From the NCBI RefSeq assembly GCF_014207355.1, contig NZ_JACHEF010000001.1, positions 310,001 to 374,000 on the forward strand: a DNA stretch of 64,000 nucleotides, written 5' to 3'. The DNA is from Mesorhizobium sangaii (GTDB lineage: Bacteria; Pseudomonadota; Alphaproteobacteria; Rhizobiales; Rhizobiaceae). The notes beneath the pieces were generated by a model. It was not told the DNA's origin. It saw only the letters and a program-made list of their open reading frames with translations, and did no database searches. This document shows, piece after piece, positions 39,339-48,257 of this stretch. Position 1 is the first letter of the stretch; every line of letters starts with the position of its first letter. Made by a program: the position numbers and the translations under genes.

Positions 39339-40321
39339 GTCGCCCTCTGTGTCCCGGCGATGAAACCGTCAAGCACATCGAAGCCGGTGACCCCTTCCAT
39401 GGGTCCGCGCCGCGTGACGTTGCGGGCGCCGGCGGCATTGGCATAGAACAGCGCCTTGCCGGGCTCCATCCCCTGGCGCCGGCAGGTCAGGTAGGTCGCG
39501 CCGAAACAGTCGCCGGCTCCGGTCGGGTCCACTTCCTCCACCAGGAAGCCGGCGCAGTCGATCCTGCTGCCATCGGCGGCGAACCGGGACGACCCGGCCG
39601 CCCCTCGCTTCAGCACGATCTCGCCGACGCCCCTGGCGATCAACGCCTTCACCGCCTGGCATTCATCGTCGACCCCTGCCGCGGTGAGCAACTCTTCGCC
39701 GGAGGGAAGCAGCAGATCGGCATCGTCGACCAGGGCTGAAAATTGCGTGCCGTCGGCGCCGTCGATTAGTTCCTTGCGCACATTCGGATCGAAGGAGGTC
39801 GAACCGCCGCGGGCGCGCACCGCCTTCGTGGCATAGGCAACGATGTCCCTCAGCCCGGCTACGGACAAAGTGGATCCCATGACATGCAGGTGGCCGGCCC
39901 TGTCCGCCAGTTGGCGCGCCTCATGCGTGAGGCGGATTTGCCCGGCGGCGGATTCGGCGATGTTGTAGACGAAATCGCGACCGCCATCGGGCCTGTAGCG
40001 AACGAAGGCGCTTCCCGTCGGGTAGCGGTCGCTGACGGCGACGGCGGACACGTCGACGCCGTCGCGCTGGAGCCGTTCCAGATTGATCGTGCCAAAATCG
40101 TCGCGGCCGACGCAGCCGATCAGCCCGGCGCTGCCGCCCAGCCTTGCGACCTGGTCGATGAAGATGGCCGGAGCACCGCTCGGGTAAGGACCGACCAGCG
40201 TCAGCGGTTCGAGGAACCCCAGACCCCGGTCCGTCGCCATGATCTCGACCAGGATTTCGCCGGCGGCAATCGTCGGACCAACGGATTCGGACGCGATCTC
40301 CCTTCGGCGGGAAAGGCTCAT
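39335..40321 (-). CDS. PfkB-family sugar kinase, probable D-tagatose kinase
   Basis: 328 residues. The PfkB signatures are present: the N-terminal [19 protein letters not shown] and the C-terminal active site [14 protein letters not shown], with the catalytic Asp in GAGD. Context points to phosphorylation of a ketose made by the dehydrogenases across the divergent promoter, most likely D-tagatose to D-tagatose 6-phosphate, which the overlapping GatZ-type gene would take on. ATG 40321 with AAGGAA upstream. Confidence 0.85.
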   Translation of the reverse strand: MSLSRRREIASESVGPTIAAGEILVEIMATDRGLGFLEPLTLVGPYPSGAPAIFIDQVARLGGSAGLIGCVGRDDFGTINLERLQRDGVDVSAVAVSDRYPTGSAFVRYRPDGGRDFVYNIAESAAGQIRLTHEARQLADRAGHLHVMGSTLSVAGLRDIVAYATKAVRARGGSTSFDPNVRKELIDGADGTQFSALVDDADLLLPSGEELLTAAGVDDECQAVKALIARGVGEIVLKRGAAGSSRFAADGSRIDCAGFLVEEVDPTGAGDCFGATYLTCRRQGMEPGKALFYANAAGARNVTRRGPMEGVTGFDVLDGFIAGTQRAT

Positions 40322-40631
40322 TCCTGTAATTCCTTCTCTCCCCAGCCGGAGCGGACGCGGATCGCGTCGGCGTGCGGGTTGCACGAACGCCCCTGACTGT
40401 AGCCGAGGTAATTCGCATCGAGGGCGAAGTCAACACAAACTGCACGTACGTTCACTTTCCTTGCTACGCACGCACCTTTCTTGATGCGCCAAGCGGCAAG
40501 ATGCGATGCGTCGGGCTCGGCCCATCCGCCAAATATCAAGTTCCATGCAGCTTGACTTGGGTGTTCTCAAGCGCAATAAAATATACACGCATGTTCACTT
40601 ACACATGCGCATTCGTAAAGGAGGAGACGAA
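40322..40631. promoter_or_regulatory. Divergent promoter of the polyol cluster with a repeated 17-mer
   Basis: 310 bases between the kinase and the binding-protein gene. TGCACGTACGTTCACTT (40441-40457) and TACACGCATGTTCACTT (40584-40600) share 14 of 17 bases. The second copy follows a possible promoter (TTGACT 40552, TAAAAT 40577) and overlaps the inverted repeat GCATGT-N8-ACATGC (40589-40608). These are good candidates for operators of the LacI-type regulator at 44142, one per direction, with looping possible. Confidence 0.5.
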
Positions 40632-41951
40632 ATGCCAATTGGTAAGCGTATTGGAATTCTCGCCGCGTCGGTCACCGCTTCCGCACTGACGGCGACTGCC
40701 GCGCTGTCCGCGGAGATCACGGTCGCGACGGTCAACAATGGCGACATGATCATCATGCAGAAGCTGTCGCCGGAATGGGAGAAGGCGACGGGAAACAAGG
40801 TCAACTGGGTGGTGCTCGAGGAGAACGTCCTGCGCGAGCGGGTCACCACCGATATCGCCACCAAGGGCGGCCAGTTCGACGTGCTGACCATCGGCGGCTA
40901 TGAAACGCCGATCTGGGGCAAGAGCGGCTGGCTGACATCGCTCAACGATCTTGGCGACGATTATGACTATGACGATCTCATCGCGCCGGTGCGCAGCGGC
41001 CTGACGGTCGATGGCAAGCTCTATGCCGTGCCCTTCTACGCCGAAAGCTCGTTCACGCTCTACCGCAAGGATCTGTTCGACGCTGCCGGCCTGAAGATGC
41101 CGGAGCAGCCCACCTATGACCAGATCACCGAATTCGCCGACAAACTCACCGACAAGTCAAAGGAGCAATACGGCCTGTGCCTGCGCGGCAAGCCGGGCTG
41201 GGGCGAAAACATGGCGTTTGTCGGCACGCTGGTGAACACGTTCGGCGGCCGCTGGTTCGACATGGACTGGAAGCCGCAGATCAATTCGGATGCGTGGAAG
41301 AAGGCGATCGGCTGGTACGTCGACACGATGAAGAAGGATGGACCTCCGGGAATAAGCTCCAACGGCTTCAACGAGAACCAGACCTTGTTCGCCTCGGGCC
41401 ATTGCGCCATGTGGATCGACGCCACGTCGGCGGCGGGTCGTGTTTATGATCCGAAGCAGAGCAAGGTTGCCGACAAGGTCGCCTTCGCCAAGGCGCCGGT
41501 GGCGGTCACGCCCAACGGTTCGGCCTGGGGTTGGGCTTGGAGCCTGGCCATCCCGGCGAGTTCCACCAAGGCGGATGCCGCCAAGTCGTTCGTGAAGTGG
41601 GCGACGTCGAAAGCCTATGTCCAGCGCGTCGGCGAGACCGAAGGCTGGGTCGCGGCACCTCCGGGAACGCGCAAATCCACCTATGCCAGCCCGGACTACC
41701 AGAAGGCGGCGCCTTTCGCCGCGACGGTGCTTTCGGCGATCGAATCCGCCGATCCGACCAAGCAGACCAAGGATCCGGTTCCCTATACCGGCATCCAATT
41801 CGTCGCCATCCCCGAATTCCAGGGCATCGGCACCGAGGTCGGCCAGGCGATAGCCGCTGCTGTCACCGGCCAGCAGTCGGTCGACGATGTGCTCAACGGC
41901 GCCCAGACCGCCGTGGAAAAGACGATGACGGAGGCGGGTTACATCAAATAG
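40632..41951 (+). CDS. ABC sugar-alcohol solute-binding protein
   Basis: 439 residues, family 1 extracellular binding protein (PF01547 type). Signal peptide at 1-26 (LAASVTASALTATAALSA). Typical segments: ERVTTDIATKGGQFDVLTIG, GLTVDGKLYAVPFYAESSFTLYRKDLFDAAGLKMPEQPTYDQI, FASGHCAMWIDATSAAG. It resembles binding proteins for sorbitol/mannitol-type polyols. GGAGGAGA precedes ATG 40632. It would deliver substrate to ABC permeases, but the permease genes that should follow are missing from this locus. Confidence 0.9.
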   Translation: MPIGKRIGILAASVTASALTATAALSAEITVATVNNGDMIIMQKLSPEWEKATGNKVNWVVLEENVLRERVTTDIATKGGQFDVLTIGGYETPIWGKSGWLTSLNDLGDDYDYDDLIAPVRSGLTVDGKLYAVPFYAESSFTLYRKDLFDAAGLKMPEQPTYDQITEFADKLTDKSKEQYGLCLRGKPGWGENMAFVGTLVNTFGGRWFDMDWKPQINSDAWKKAIGWYVDTMKKDGPPGISSNGFNENQTLFASGHCAMWIDATSAAGRVYDPKQSKVADKVAFAKAPVAVTPNGSAWGWAWSLAIPASSTKADAAKSFVKWATSKAYVQRVGETEGWVAAPPGTRKSTYASPDYQKAAPFAATVLSAIESADPTKQTKDPVPYTGIQFVAIPEFQGIGTEVGQAIAAAVTGQQSVDDVLNGAQTAVEKTMTEAGYIK

Positions 41952-41988
41952 GCGGGTTCAAGCCCAAACAGGTGAGCTAGGAGGTTGA

Positions 41989-42105
41989 ATGAGCACGGCC
42001 TCCTGGCGATCCGGGCCTGACAAGCCTCCCGTTGCAGAAGGCCTGGAGGATGCACGGATCCGCCACAGCGGGTCCGTGCGTTTCTCGGGAGGGGAAATCC
42101 GATGA
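41989..42105 (+). pseudogene. Stub of a deleted ABC permease gene (first permease)
   Basis: A 38-codon frame (MSTASWRSGPDK...VRFSGGEIR) with a strong TAGGAGG site, placed where the first permease of such operons starts. It has no hydrophobic segment. Its stop overlaps the ATG of the next stub (ATGA), the arrangement of adjacent permease genes. Best read as the fused first and last codons of a permease gene after an in-frame internal deletion; a true 38-residue peptide is the alternative. Confidence 0.4.
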
Positions 42106-42152
42106 GCCAGGTCTCCCATGACGTCGCGCCGGTCGCCATCCGGCCGCTATGA
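42102..42152 (+). pseudogene. Stub of a deleted ABC permease gene (second permease)
   Basis: A 16-codon frame (MSQVSHDVAPVAIRPL) with GGGAGGGG upstream, overlapping the previous stub by four bases. It looks like the start of the second permease, cut soon after the N-terminus. Too short to claim as a gene. Confidence 0.35.
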
Positions 42153-42182
42153 TAGCGTTTTCAGAAACTCTCGGAATTGGAC

Positions 42183-42953
42183 ATGAAACTGAACAACAAG
42201 ATTGCCCTCATAACAGGCGGTGCGCGCGGCATCGGCCTGGGTTTCGCGCAAGCCTTCGCCCGCGAAGGCGCCAAGGTGGTGATTGCCGATATCGACATCG
42301 AGCGCGCCACGCGCGCCGCCGGCGCGATCGGTCCGGCGGCCCGCGCCATCCTGCTTGACGTCACCGACCTCGGCGCGATCGACAAGGTGGTGGCGGAGGT
42401 CGACCGCGATTTCGGCGGCATCGATATCCTCGTCAACAACGCGGCCATCTTCGACATGGCGCCGATAACCGACATCACCGAAGCGAGCTATGACAGGGTG
42501 TTTGCCATCAATCTCAAGGCGCCGCTGTTCATGATGAAGGCCGTGGCCAATGTAATGATCGCGCGCGGTCGTGGCGGCAAGATCATCAACATGGCGAGCC
42601 AGGCCGGTCGCCGCGGCGAAGCGCTGGTGACGCTCTACTGCGCCTCCAAGGCAGCGATCATTTCGGCAACGCAATCGGCCGCGCTGGCACTGGTCAAACA
42701 CGGCATCAATGTCAACGCGATCGCACCCGGTGTCGTCGACGGCGAGCATTGGGATGTTGTCGATGCGCACTTCGCCCGATGGGAAGGCTTGAAGCCGGGC
42801 GAGAAGAAGGCGGCCGTGGCCAGATCGGTTCCGATCGGCCGCTTCGCGCAGCCCGAGGATATTGCGGGGCTTGCAGTGTTCCTGGCATCGCCCGACAGCG
42901 ACTACATCCTTGCGCAGACCTACAATGTGGACGGCGGCAACTGGATGAGCTGA
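42183..42953 (+). CDS. SDR family polyol dehydrogenase (sorbitol/galactitol dehydrogenase-like)
   Basis: 256 residues. Classical SDR: cofactor motif TGGARGIG near residue 13, NNAAIF, and the catalytic Ser, Tyr, Lys in MASQAGRRGE and YCASKAA. The acidic ADID after the second strand favours NAD. Close in pattern to SmoS, the rhizobial sorbitol/galactitol dehydrogenase. I use ATG 42183 (MKLNNKIALITGG) rather than a TTG two codons earlier; GGAA precedes it. Likely oxidises galactitol or another hexitol to a ketose. Confidence 0.88.
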   Translation: MKLNNKIALITGGARGIGLGFAQAFAREGAKVVIADIDIERATRAAGAIGPAARAILLDVTDLGAIDKVVAEVDRDFGGIDILVNNAAIFDMAPITDITEASYDRVFAINLKAPLFMMKAVANVMIARGRGGKIINMASQAGRRGEALVTLYCASKAAIISATQSAALALVKHGINVNAIAPGVVDGEHWDVVDAHFARWEGLKPGEKKAAVARSVPIGRFAQPEDIAGLAVFLASPDSDYILAQTYNVDGGNWMS

Positions 42954-42995
42954 CGCGTCATTCAGGATAAGGTCGTCCAAGCAGGGGAGACTGAC

Positions 42996-44009
42996 ATGAA
43001 GGCCATCCGATTTACCGCCGCAGGCGTTGCCGGCATGGCGGAGCTAGAGATGCCCGCGATCAAACCGGGGCATGCGCTGGTAAGGGTCCGCGCGGCCGGC
43101 CTTTGCCACACCGACATCGAGGTGCTGCATGGCCGCTACGGCGAAGGCGCGTTTCCGCTGGTCCCAGGCCACGAATATGCTGGCACCGTCGAGGCGGTCG
43201 CCAGCGATGTCACCACCGTCAAGCCTGGCGATCGGGTCGCTGTCGATCCAAACATCCCGTGCGGGCATTGCCCGGCCTGCAGGAAGGGCCTGACCAATCT
43301 GTGCGCCAGCCTGAAAGCCTATGGCGTGACCGAGAATGGCGGCTTCGCCGAGTTCAGCATGGTTGCCGTCGACCATCTGCATGGGATCGGCGACCTCGGT
43401 TTCGCCACGGCGGCACTCGCCGAGCCGCTCGCCTGTGTCCTCAATGGTCTCGGTGCGGCCGGGCTTGGAGCCGGCAACAGCACGCCTGGCACCGCGCTGG
43501 TCTTTGGCGCCGGGCCGATCGGCCTGCTCTTGGCCCTCTCGCTCAGGGCCAAGGGCGTCGCCAGCGTGGCCGTCGCCGATATCAGCGAACAGCGCCTTGC
43601 CTTCGCAGAGGCGCTCGGGCTGGAACCGCTGGTGTCGGGATCGCAGGCGCTGTCGGCGCGGGCGCGGGGCTTCGATTTCGTCGCCGACGCCACCGGTGTC
43701 GCCAAGGTGGTCGAAGGCATGATCGGTCTCACCGCCGATGGCGGCACGGCGCTCATTTTCGGTGTCTGTGCACCCGATGCCAGGATCTCGGTCGCTCCGT
43801 TCGAGATTTTCCGCCGGCAGATCAGGTTGGCGGGGTCGCACTCATTGAACCGCAACATCCCGCAGGCGCTCGACATTCTCAGCCAAGACGACGGCACGAT
43901 GGCGCGGCTTGTCAGCCACCAGCTGCCGCTTTCCGAACTGTTGCCGTTCTTCGCCAAAGCCAGCGGCGACCCAACGACGATGAAAGTACAGTTTTCCTCC
44001 GAGCCGTAA
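42996..44009 (+). CDS. Zinc-dependent alcohol dehydrogenase, probable polyol (D-altritol-type) dehydrogenase
   Basis: 337-residue MDR enzyme (PF08240/PF00107). Catalytic zinc ligands: CHTDIE and GHEYAGTVE; structural zinc loop with four cysteines, CGHCPACRKGLTNLC. Cofactor motif VFGAGPIGLLLALSL. In A. tumefaciens a PF00107 dehydrogenase next to the same kinase and epimerase oxidises D-altritol to D-tagatose, which fits here. GGGGAG precedes ATG 42996. Confidence 0.88.
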   Translation: MKAIRFTAAGVAGMAELEMPAIKPGHALVRVRAAGLCHTDIEVLHGRYGEGAFPLVPGHEYAGTVEAVASDVTTVKPGDRVAVDPNIPCGHCPACRKGLTNLCASLKAYGVTENGGFAEFSMVAVDHLHGIGDLGFATAALAEPLACVLNGLGAAGLGAGNSTPGTALVFGAGPIGLLLALSLRAKGVASVAVADISEQRLAFAEALGLEPLVSGSQALSARARGFDFVADATGVAKVVEGMIGLTADGGTALIFGVCAPDARISVAPFEIFRRQIRLAGSHSLNRNIPQALDILSQDDGTMARLVSHQLPLSELLPFFAKASGDPTTMKVQFSSEP

Positions 44010-44141
44010 TTTCAAACAGTACAGCCGCGCGCATGGACCACAGGTGGTCTCCCGCGCTCGGAAAGAACATCCCGCCTCCTTTCCGCAAAAAGGTGACTCA
44101 AGTAGACAGTGGCGACGGCAGTTCGAGCAGGGAGCCAGTGA

Positions 44142-45170
44142 ATGGCCAAGACGATCAGGACGATGGAGGACTTCTCGGCCTTTGTCGGCTTGTCCCGCAC
44201 GACGGTATCCAAATATTTCAACGATCCCAGCTCGGTACGGAAAAACACTCGAATCGTGATCGAGGCCGCGCAAAGGAAGTCCGGCTTTCGGCCGAGCATG
44301 TTCGCCGTCAATCTCAATCGCCGACGCAGCAACATACTCGGCGTCATCATTCCGAATTCGACGGATCCATTCTACATGGCGCTGACGCGCCGTATCGAAA
44401 CGATCGCCAACGAGGCCGGTTTCCTGGCGTTTGTGCTGTCTTCGGACGGACGCGCCGAAATGGAAGACCAGGCGATCCAGACGTTCAAGTCGATGAACAT
44501 TGCCGGCGCAATCATCGCGCCGCTCGGCGTGCAGTCCCATCACCGGATCCTGGCCGAACTCGGATCGAGCATCCCGCTGATCTATGTCGACTCGCCACTC
44601 GACGAGACCTCGTCGTTCGTCGGCACCGACAACAGGCAGAGCTTCAGGCTCATCGTCGACTATCTCTGCAGGTCCGGCGAGCCGCCCTGCTACTTCGCCA
44701 TGCCGCTGGTCAACAACAACGCCCAGGCCAGACAGGACGCCTATGTCGAGGCCATGCAGCAGTTCAAGATGACGCCTGAAATCGTGCCCGTCGTCGACGC
44801 GCGGTCATGGGATTTCGAGAAATTCGGCTTTGACGAAGCGCTTCGTATCCTGAAGGGGCAAGGTTTTCCGACCAGGACCGTGCTTTGCGCCAACGACCGT
44901 GTTGCCTTCGGCGTGATCGCGGCCGCGTATCAGCTGGGGCTGAAGGTGGGCCATGGGGCGGACTGCGACATGCGGGTCGCGGGACACGACGACCATCCCT
45001 TGTCGCGCTACGCCTGCCCGCCGATCACCACGGTAGCGCAGAACTACAACGAGATCGGCCGCCTGGCCATCGAACTTCTGCTGGAGAGGCTGGATGAAAA
45101 ATCCTCGGCCAAACCAGAGGGCGGGCGTATCCTGCTCAACGCGGAACTGATGCTGCGAAGCTCGGCTTGA
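44142..45170 (+). CDS. LacI-family regulator of the polyol cluster
   Basis: 342 residues: HTH at the N-terminus (MEDFSAFVGLSRTTVSKYFNDPSSVRKNTRIVIEAAQRKSGFRPSMFAVNLNRRRSN), then a sugar-binding-like effector domain (LGVIIPNSTDPFYMALTRRIE, PLIYVDSPLDETSSFVGTDN, TVLCANDRVAFGVIAAA). It closes the rightward operon and is the probable regulator of the divergent promoter at 40322-40631. GGGAG precedes ATG 44142. Its end overlaps an open frame upstream of the MFS gene but not the MFS coding start. Confidence 0.9.
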   Translation: MAKTIRTMEDFSAFVGLSRTTVSKYFNDPSSVRKNTRIVIEAAQRKSGFRPSMFAVNLNRRRSNILGVIIPNSTDPFYMALTRRIETIANEAGFLAFVLSSDGRAEMEDQAIQTFKSMNIAGAIIAPLGVQSHHRILAELGSSIPLIYVDSPLDETSSFVGTDNRQSFRLIVDYLCRSGEPPCYFAMPLVNNNAQARQDAYVEAMQQFKMTPEIVPVVDARSWDFEKFGFDEALRILKGQGFPTRTVLCANDRVAFGVIAAAYQLGLKVGHGADCDMRVAGHDDHPLSRYACPPITTVAQNYNEIGRLAIELLLERLDEKSSAKPEGGRILLNAELMLRSSA

Positions 45171-45322
45171 ACAGGCACAGGCTGAGCACCACGCCATGGG
45201 CCGATGATCTTCCTTTTTTTGCAACCCGGTTGTCCGCGCGCCCGGGCTTCGCTGGAATTGCCGCTGGCATTGACGGAAGCGATGGTTCAAGAAGGATCAA
45301 CGACAAGCGGTTGTTTTCCTTC

Positions 45323-46567
45323 ATGTCCTCCATCCGCCCGCTGATCCCGCTTCTGCTCGCCGCCGGCATCCTGCTTGGCGGCAATGGGCTGCAGAGCACG
45401 CTGATCGCGCTACGCGGTGCGCAGGAAGGGTTTTCCGCCTCCGACATCGGTCTGATGGGCACCTTCTATTTCGCCGGCTTCCTGCTCGGCTGCCTGGCCA
45501 TCACCCGCATCTTGAAGGCGGTCGGCCATATCAGGGCCTTTTCGGCACTGGCGGCAATCGCCTCGGTCGGCACCCTGCTGCTGGTGCTGGTTCTCGATCC
45601 GGTAATGTGGTGCGCGGTGCGCTTTGCCGGCGGGTTCTGCTTTGCCGGGCTGTTCACCATCGTCGAAAGCTGGCTGAATTCCGGCGTCAGCAACAACGAC
45701 AGGGCGCGCGTGCTGGCGATCTACAGGATGGTCGACACCGGTTCGGTGACCGGCGCCCAGTTCCTGATCCCGGTCTTCGGCGCCGGCGGCTTCACCATCT
45801 TCGCCATCATGTCGATCATGATCACGCTCTCGCTGGTGCCGGTCTCGCTCGGCGACCGCTCCAACCCGAGGCCGCCCGAGGACGTCAAACTCGACCTGGC
45901 GCGTGTCTGGCGGATTTCGCCGCTGGGCTGTTTCGGCTGCATGGCCGTCGGTGTCACCAACAGCGCCTTTCGCACATTGTCGCCGGTCTATGCCGAGCAG
46001 ATCGGCATGTCGGTCGCCGATGTCGTCACCTTCGTCAGCGTCGGCATCTTCGGCGGCGCCATCATCCAGTATCCGCTCGGCTACCTCTCCGACCGCTGGG
46101 ACCGGCGCCGGGTGCTGTTGATGACCACCTGCTGCGCGATGCTCTCGGCACTGGCGCTGGTGTTCATCGCCGGCAGCAATCCGCTGCTCAACTTCGTCAT
46201 CATCTTCATCTTCGGCTGTTTCGCCATGCCGCTCTATTCGCTGTCGGCGGCGCATTCCAACGACCGCGCCGACACTGGCGAGTTCGTGCTGATCAACGCC
46301 GCCTTGATGTTGTTCTATTCCTTCGGTGCCATTGGCGGGCCGTTCGCAGCCTCGACGGCGATGCAGCATTTCGGACCGAGCGCGCTGTTCGTGTTCAGCG
46401 CCGTCGTCTACGCGATCTTCATCGCCGTCATCCTCTACCGGATGCAGGCGCGGTCCAGCGTGCCGGCAGGCAAGCGCAGCCGGTTCACCGCGCTGTTGCG
46501 CACATCGACGATTTTCGCACGGCTGGCCAGAAGAAACGGCGATTCCGATGGGCCGGAAACCCCATGA
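45323..46567 (+). CDS. MFS transporter (YcaD-like)
   Basis: 414 residues, 12 helices from ATG 45323 (MSSIRPLIPLLLAAGILLGGNGLQSTLIALRGAQEGFSASDIGLMGTFYF). The sequence IVESWLNSGVSNNDRARVLAIYRMVDTGSVTGAQFL and PLGYLSDRWDRRRVLL place it with YcaD/UhpC-independent MFS proteins common in alphaproteobacteria. The frame is open to 45167, but those 52 residues are not membrane-like. The ribosome site is weak. Substrate unknown; not clearly part of the polyol cluster. Confidence 0.82.
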   Translation: MSSIRPLIPLLLAAGILLGGNGLQSTLIALRGAQEGFSASDIGLMGTFYFAGFLLGCLAITRILKAVGHIRAFSALAAIASVGTLLLVLVLDPVMWCAVRFAGGFCFAGLFTIVESWLNSGVSNNDRARVLAIYRMVDTGSVTGAQFLIPVFGAGGFTIFAIMSIMITLSLVPVSLGDRSNPRPPEDVKLDLARVWRISPLGCFGCMAVGVTNSAFRTLSPVYAEQIGMSVADVVTFVSVGIFGGAIIQYPLGYLSDRWDRRRVLLMTTCCAMLSALALVFIAGSNPLLNFVIIFIFGCFAMPLYSLSAAHSNDRADTGEFVLINAALMLFYSFGAIGGPFAASTAMQHFGPSALFVFSAVVYAIFIAVILYRMQARSSVPAGKRSRFTALLRTSTIFARLARRNGDSDGPETP

Positions 46568-46642
46568 CGATGGCGCCAAAGCTTGACGAAAGCGCCTCCG
46601 GCTGAAATCTAGGAAGACCTTACTCCTGTCAAAAGCGATTTG

Positions 46643-47794
46643 ATGCACGTCATCACCACCCAGAAAGAACTCGAGACCGTTCTCGCCGCTTTCGAAAAGT
46701 CGGATTTCGTCACCGTCGATACCGAATTCATTCGAGAAACGACCTTTTGGCCGATCTTGTGCCTGATTCAGATGGCCGCACCCGGCGTGACGGCGCTGAT
46801 CGATCCGCTGTCGCCCGAGATCGACCTGACGCCATTCTTCAAGCTGATGGCCAACGAGGCGGTGGTCAAAGTCTTCCACGCCGCGAGGCAGGACATCGAA
46901 ATCATCGTCCATCTCGGTGATCTCGTTCCGCATCCGGTGTTCGACACGCAAGTCGCGGCGATGGTCTGCGGCTTCGGCGACAGCGTTTCCTACGATCAGC
47001 TCGTGCAGCGGATCACCGGCGCGCGGCTCGACAAGTCATCGCGCTTCACCGACTGGCGCCACCGGCCGCTTTCCGACAAGCAGCTCGACTATGCTCTGGC
47101 CGACGTCACCCATCTGATCGAGGTCTACCAGCACCTCAGCGCCGAGTTGGTGCGGGAAAACCGCGCTCACTGGCTGAACGAGGAGATGGATGTCCTGACC
47201 TCGCGCGAGACCTATGATCCGCATCCCGAGGACGCCTGGAAGCGGTTGAAGATGCGGCTGCGCAAACCGCAGGAACTGGCGATCGTGCAGGCCGTGGCCG
47301 CATGGCGCGAACGTGAGGCGCGAGAACGCGACGTACCACGCGGCCGCGTGCTCAAGGACGATGCAATCTACGAGGTCGCACAGCAGGCGCCGCGCGACGC
47401 GGCGGCCCTTGGCAAGCTGCGCACGACCCCAAAAGGCTGGGAGCGCTCCTCGACAGCCACGGCCCTGCTAGGCGCGGTCAACGCCGCGCTGGCCTTGCCC
47501 AAGGAGCAGATGCCGAAGCTGCCGAAGAACTTCCAGCCGCCCGAAGGCTCGAGCGCGGCGGCGGAACTGTTGAAAGTGCTGCTCAGGATCGTCGCCGAAA
47601 AGGAAGGCGTCGCCTCGAAAGTGCTGGCCTCCAGCGACGACATCGACCGCATCGCGGCCGAGGGCGAGGAGGCCGACGTGCCCGCCCTGCAAGGTTGGCG
47701 GCGCGCGGTGTTCGGCGAGGCCGCGCTGAAACTGGTGCGCGGCGAGATCGGCTTCAAGTTCGACAAGCGCAAGATCGCGGTTTTCGACCTCTAA
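46643..47794 (+). CDS. rnd: Ribonuclease D
   Basis: 383 residues. DEDDy 3'-5' exonuclease for tRNA and stable RNA 3' ends: Exo I DTEFIRETTFWP, Exo II HAARQDIEIIVH, Exo III YALADVTHLIEVY, followed by one or two HRDC domains (PQELAIVQAVAAWREREARERDVPRGRVLKDDAIYEVA). ATG 46643 chosen; a TTG one codon upstream is open. In related genomes rnd and aspS are near neighbours, which suggests the polyol cluster and MFS gene were inserted between them. Confidence 0.95.
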   Translation: MHVITTQKELETVLAAFEKSDFVTVDTEFIRETTFWPILCLIQMAAPGVTALIDPLSPEIDLTPFFKLMANEAVVKVFHAARQDIEIIVHLGDLVPHPVFDTQVAAMVCGFGDSVSYDQLVQRITGARLDKSSRFTDWRHRPLSDKQLDYALADVTHLIEVYQHLSAELVRENRAHWLNEEMDVLTSRETYDPHPEDAWKRLKMRLRKPQELAIVQAVAAWREREARERDVPRGRVLKDDAIYEVAQQAPRDAAALGKLRTTPKGWERSSTATALLGAVNAALALPKEQMPKLPKNFQPPEGSSAAAELLKVLLRIVAEKEGVASKVLASSDDIDRIAAEGEEADVPALQGWRRAVFGEAALKLVRGEIGFKFDKRKIAVFDL

Positions 47795-47813
47795 CGTGGC
47801 CGGCAGCGCGGCC

Positions 47814-48233
47814 CTATACGGCTCCGAGCAGATGCAGCGCAAACCAGATCCAGGCCAGCGCCAGCACACCCGCACCGAGGAAGAAAGAGCGGCTGCGCAG
47901 GCGCAGATTGTTGCTGGTCAGGTGGACCCAGGCGTGGAAATAGCGTGACGCGACAAAAATCCACATCAGCGCCAGGGTCAGGTAGTTGACGCCGTTGGTC
48001 ACGTGCAGCGTCAGGCACAGCACGTAGAACAGCACCGGCAACTCGAACTGGTTGATGAGATTGCTGGCAACGGTGATGCTGGAGGCCGGCTCGGTCGAGC
48101 GTACCTTGTACTGACCGGCCTTGGCTTCACCTGACCTGACCGCGCCGTGTCTGCGGTGACCCAGGACGATGTAGACGATGTAGATCAGCAGCACGTGCGC
48201 CAGCATCGGCCAGAAGATCGTGGTCTGGTTCAT
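47814..48233 (-). CDS. MAPEG family membrane protein
   Basis: 139 residues, four helices, with the MAPEG pattern VASNLINQFELPVLFYVLCLTL and a C-terminal SRYFHAWVHLTSNNLRLRSRSFF. MAPEG proteins include glutathione transferases and eicosanoid enzymes; bacterial roles are mostly unknown. GGGG upstream of ATG 48233. Follows the membrane gene at 48258 by 24 bases, likely one operon with guaB. Confidence 0.85.
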   Translation of the reverse strand: MNQTTIFWPMLAHVLLIYIVYIVLGHRRHGAVRSGEAKAGQYKVRSTEPASSITVASNLINQFELPVLFYVLCLTLHVTNGVNYLTLALMWIFVASRYFHAWVHLTSNNLRLRSRSFFLGAGVLALAWIWFALHLLGAV

Positions 48234-48257
48234 GAACTGCCCCTGCCCTGTCTGTCG

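Noticed and set aside
45410..46951. 513-codon open frame on the minus strand opposite the MFS and rnd genes
   Set aside because: Composition (Asp/Arg/Gln-rich, no hydrophobic core) is the complement of membrane-protein codons; both plus-strand genes have intact motifs.
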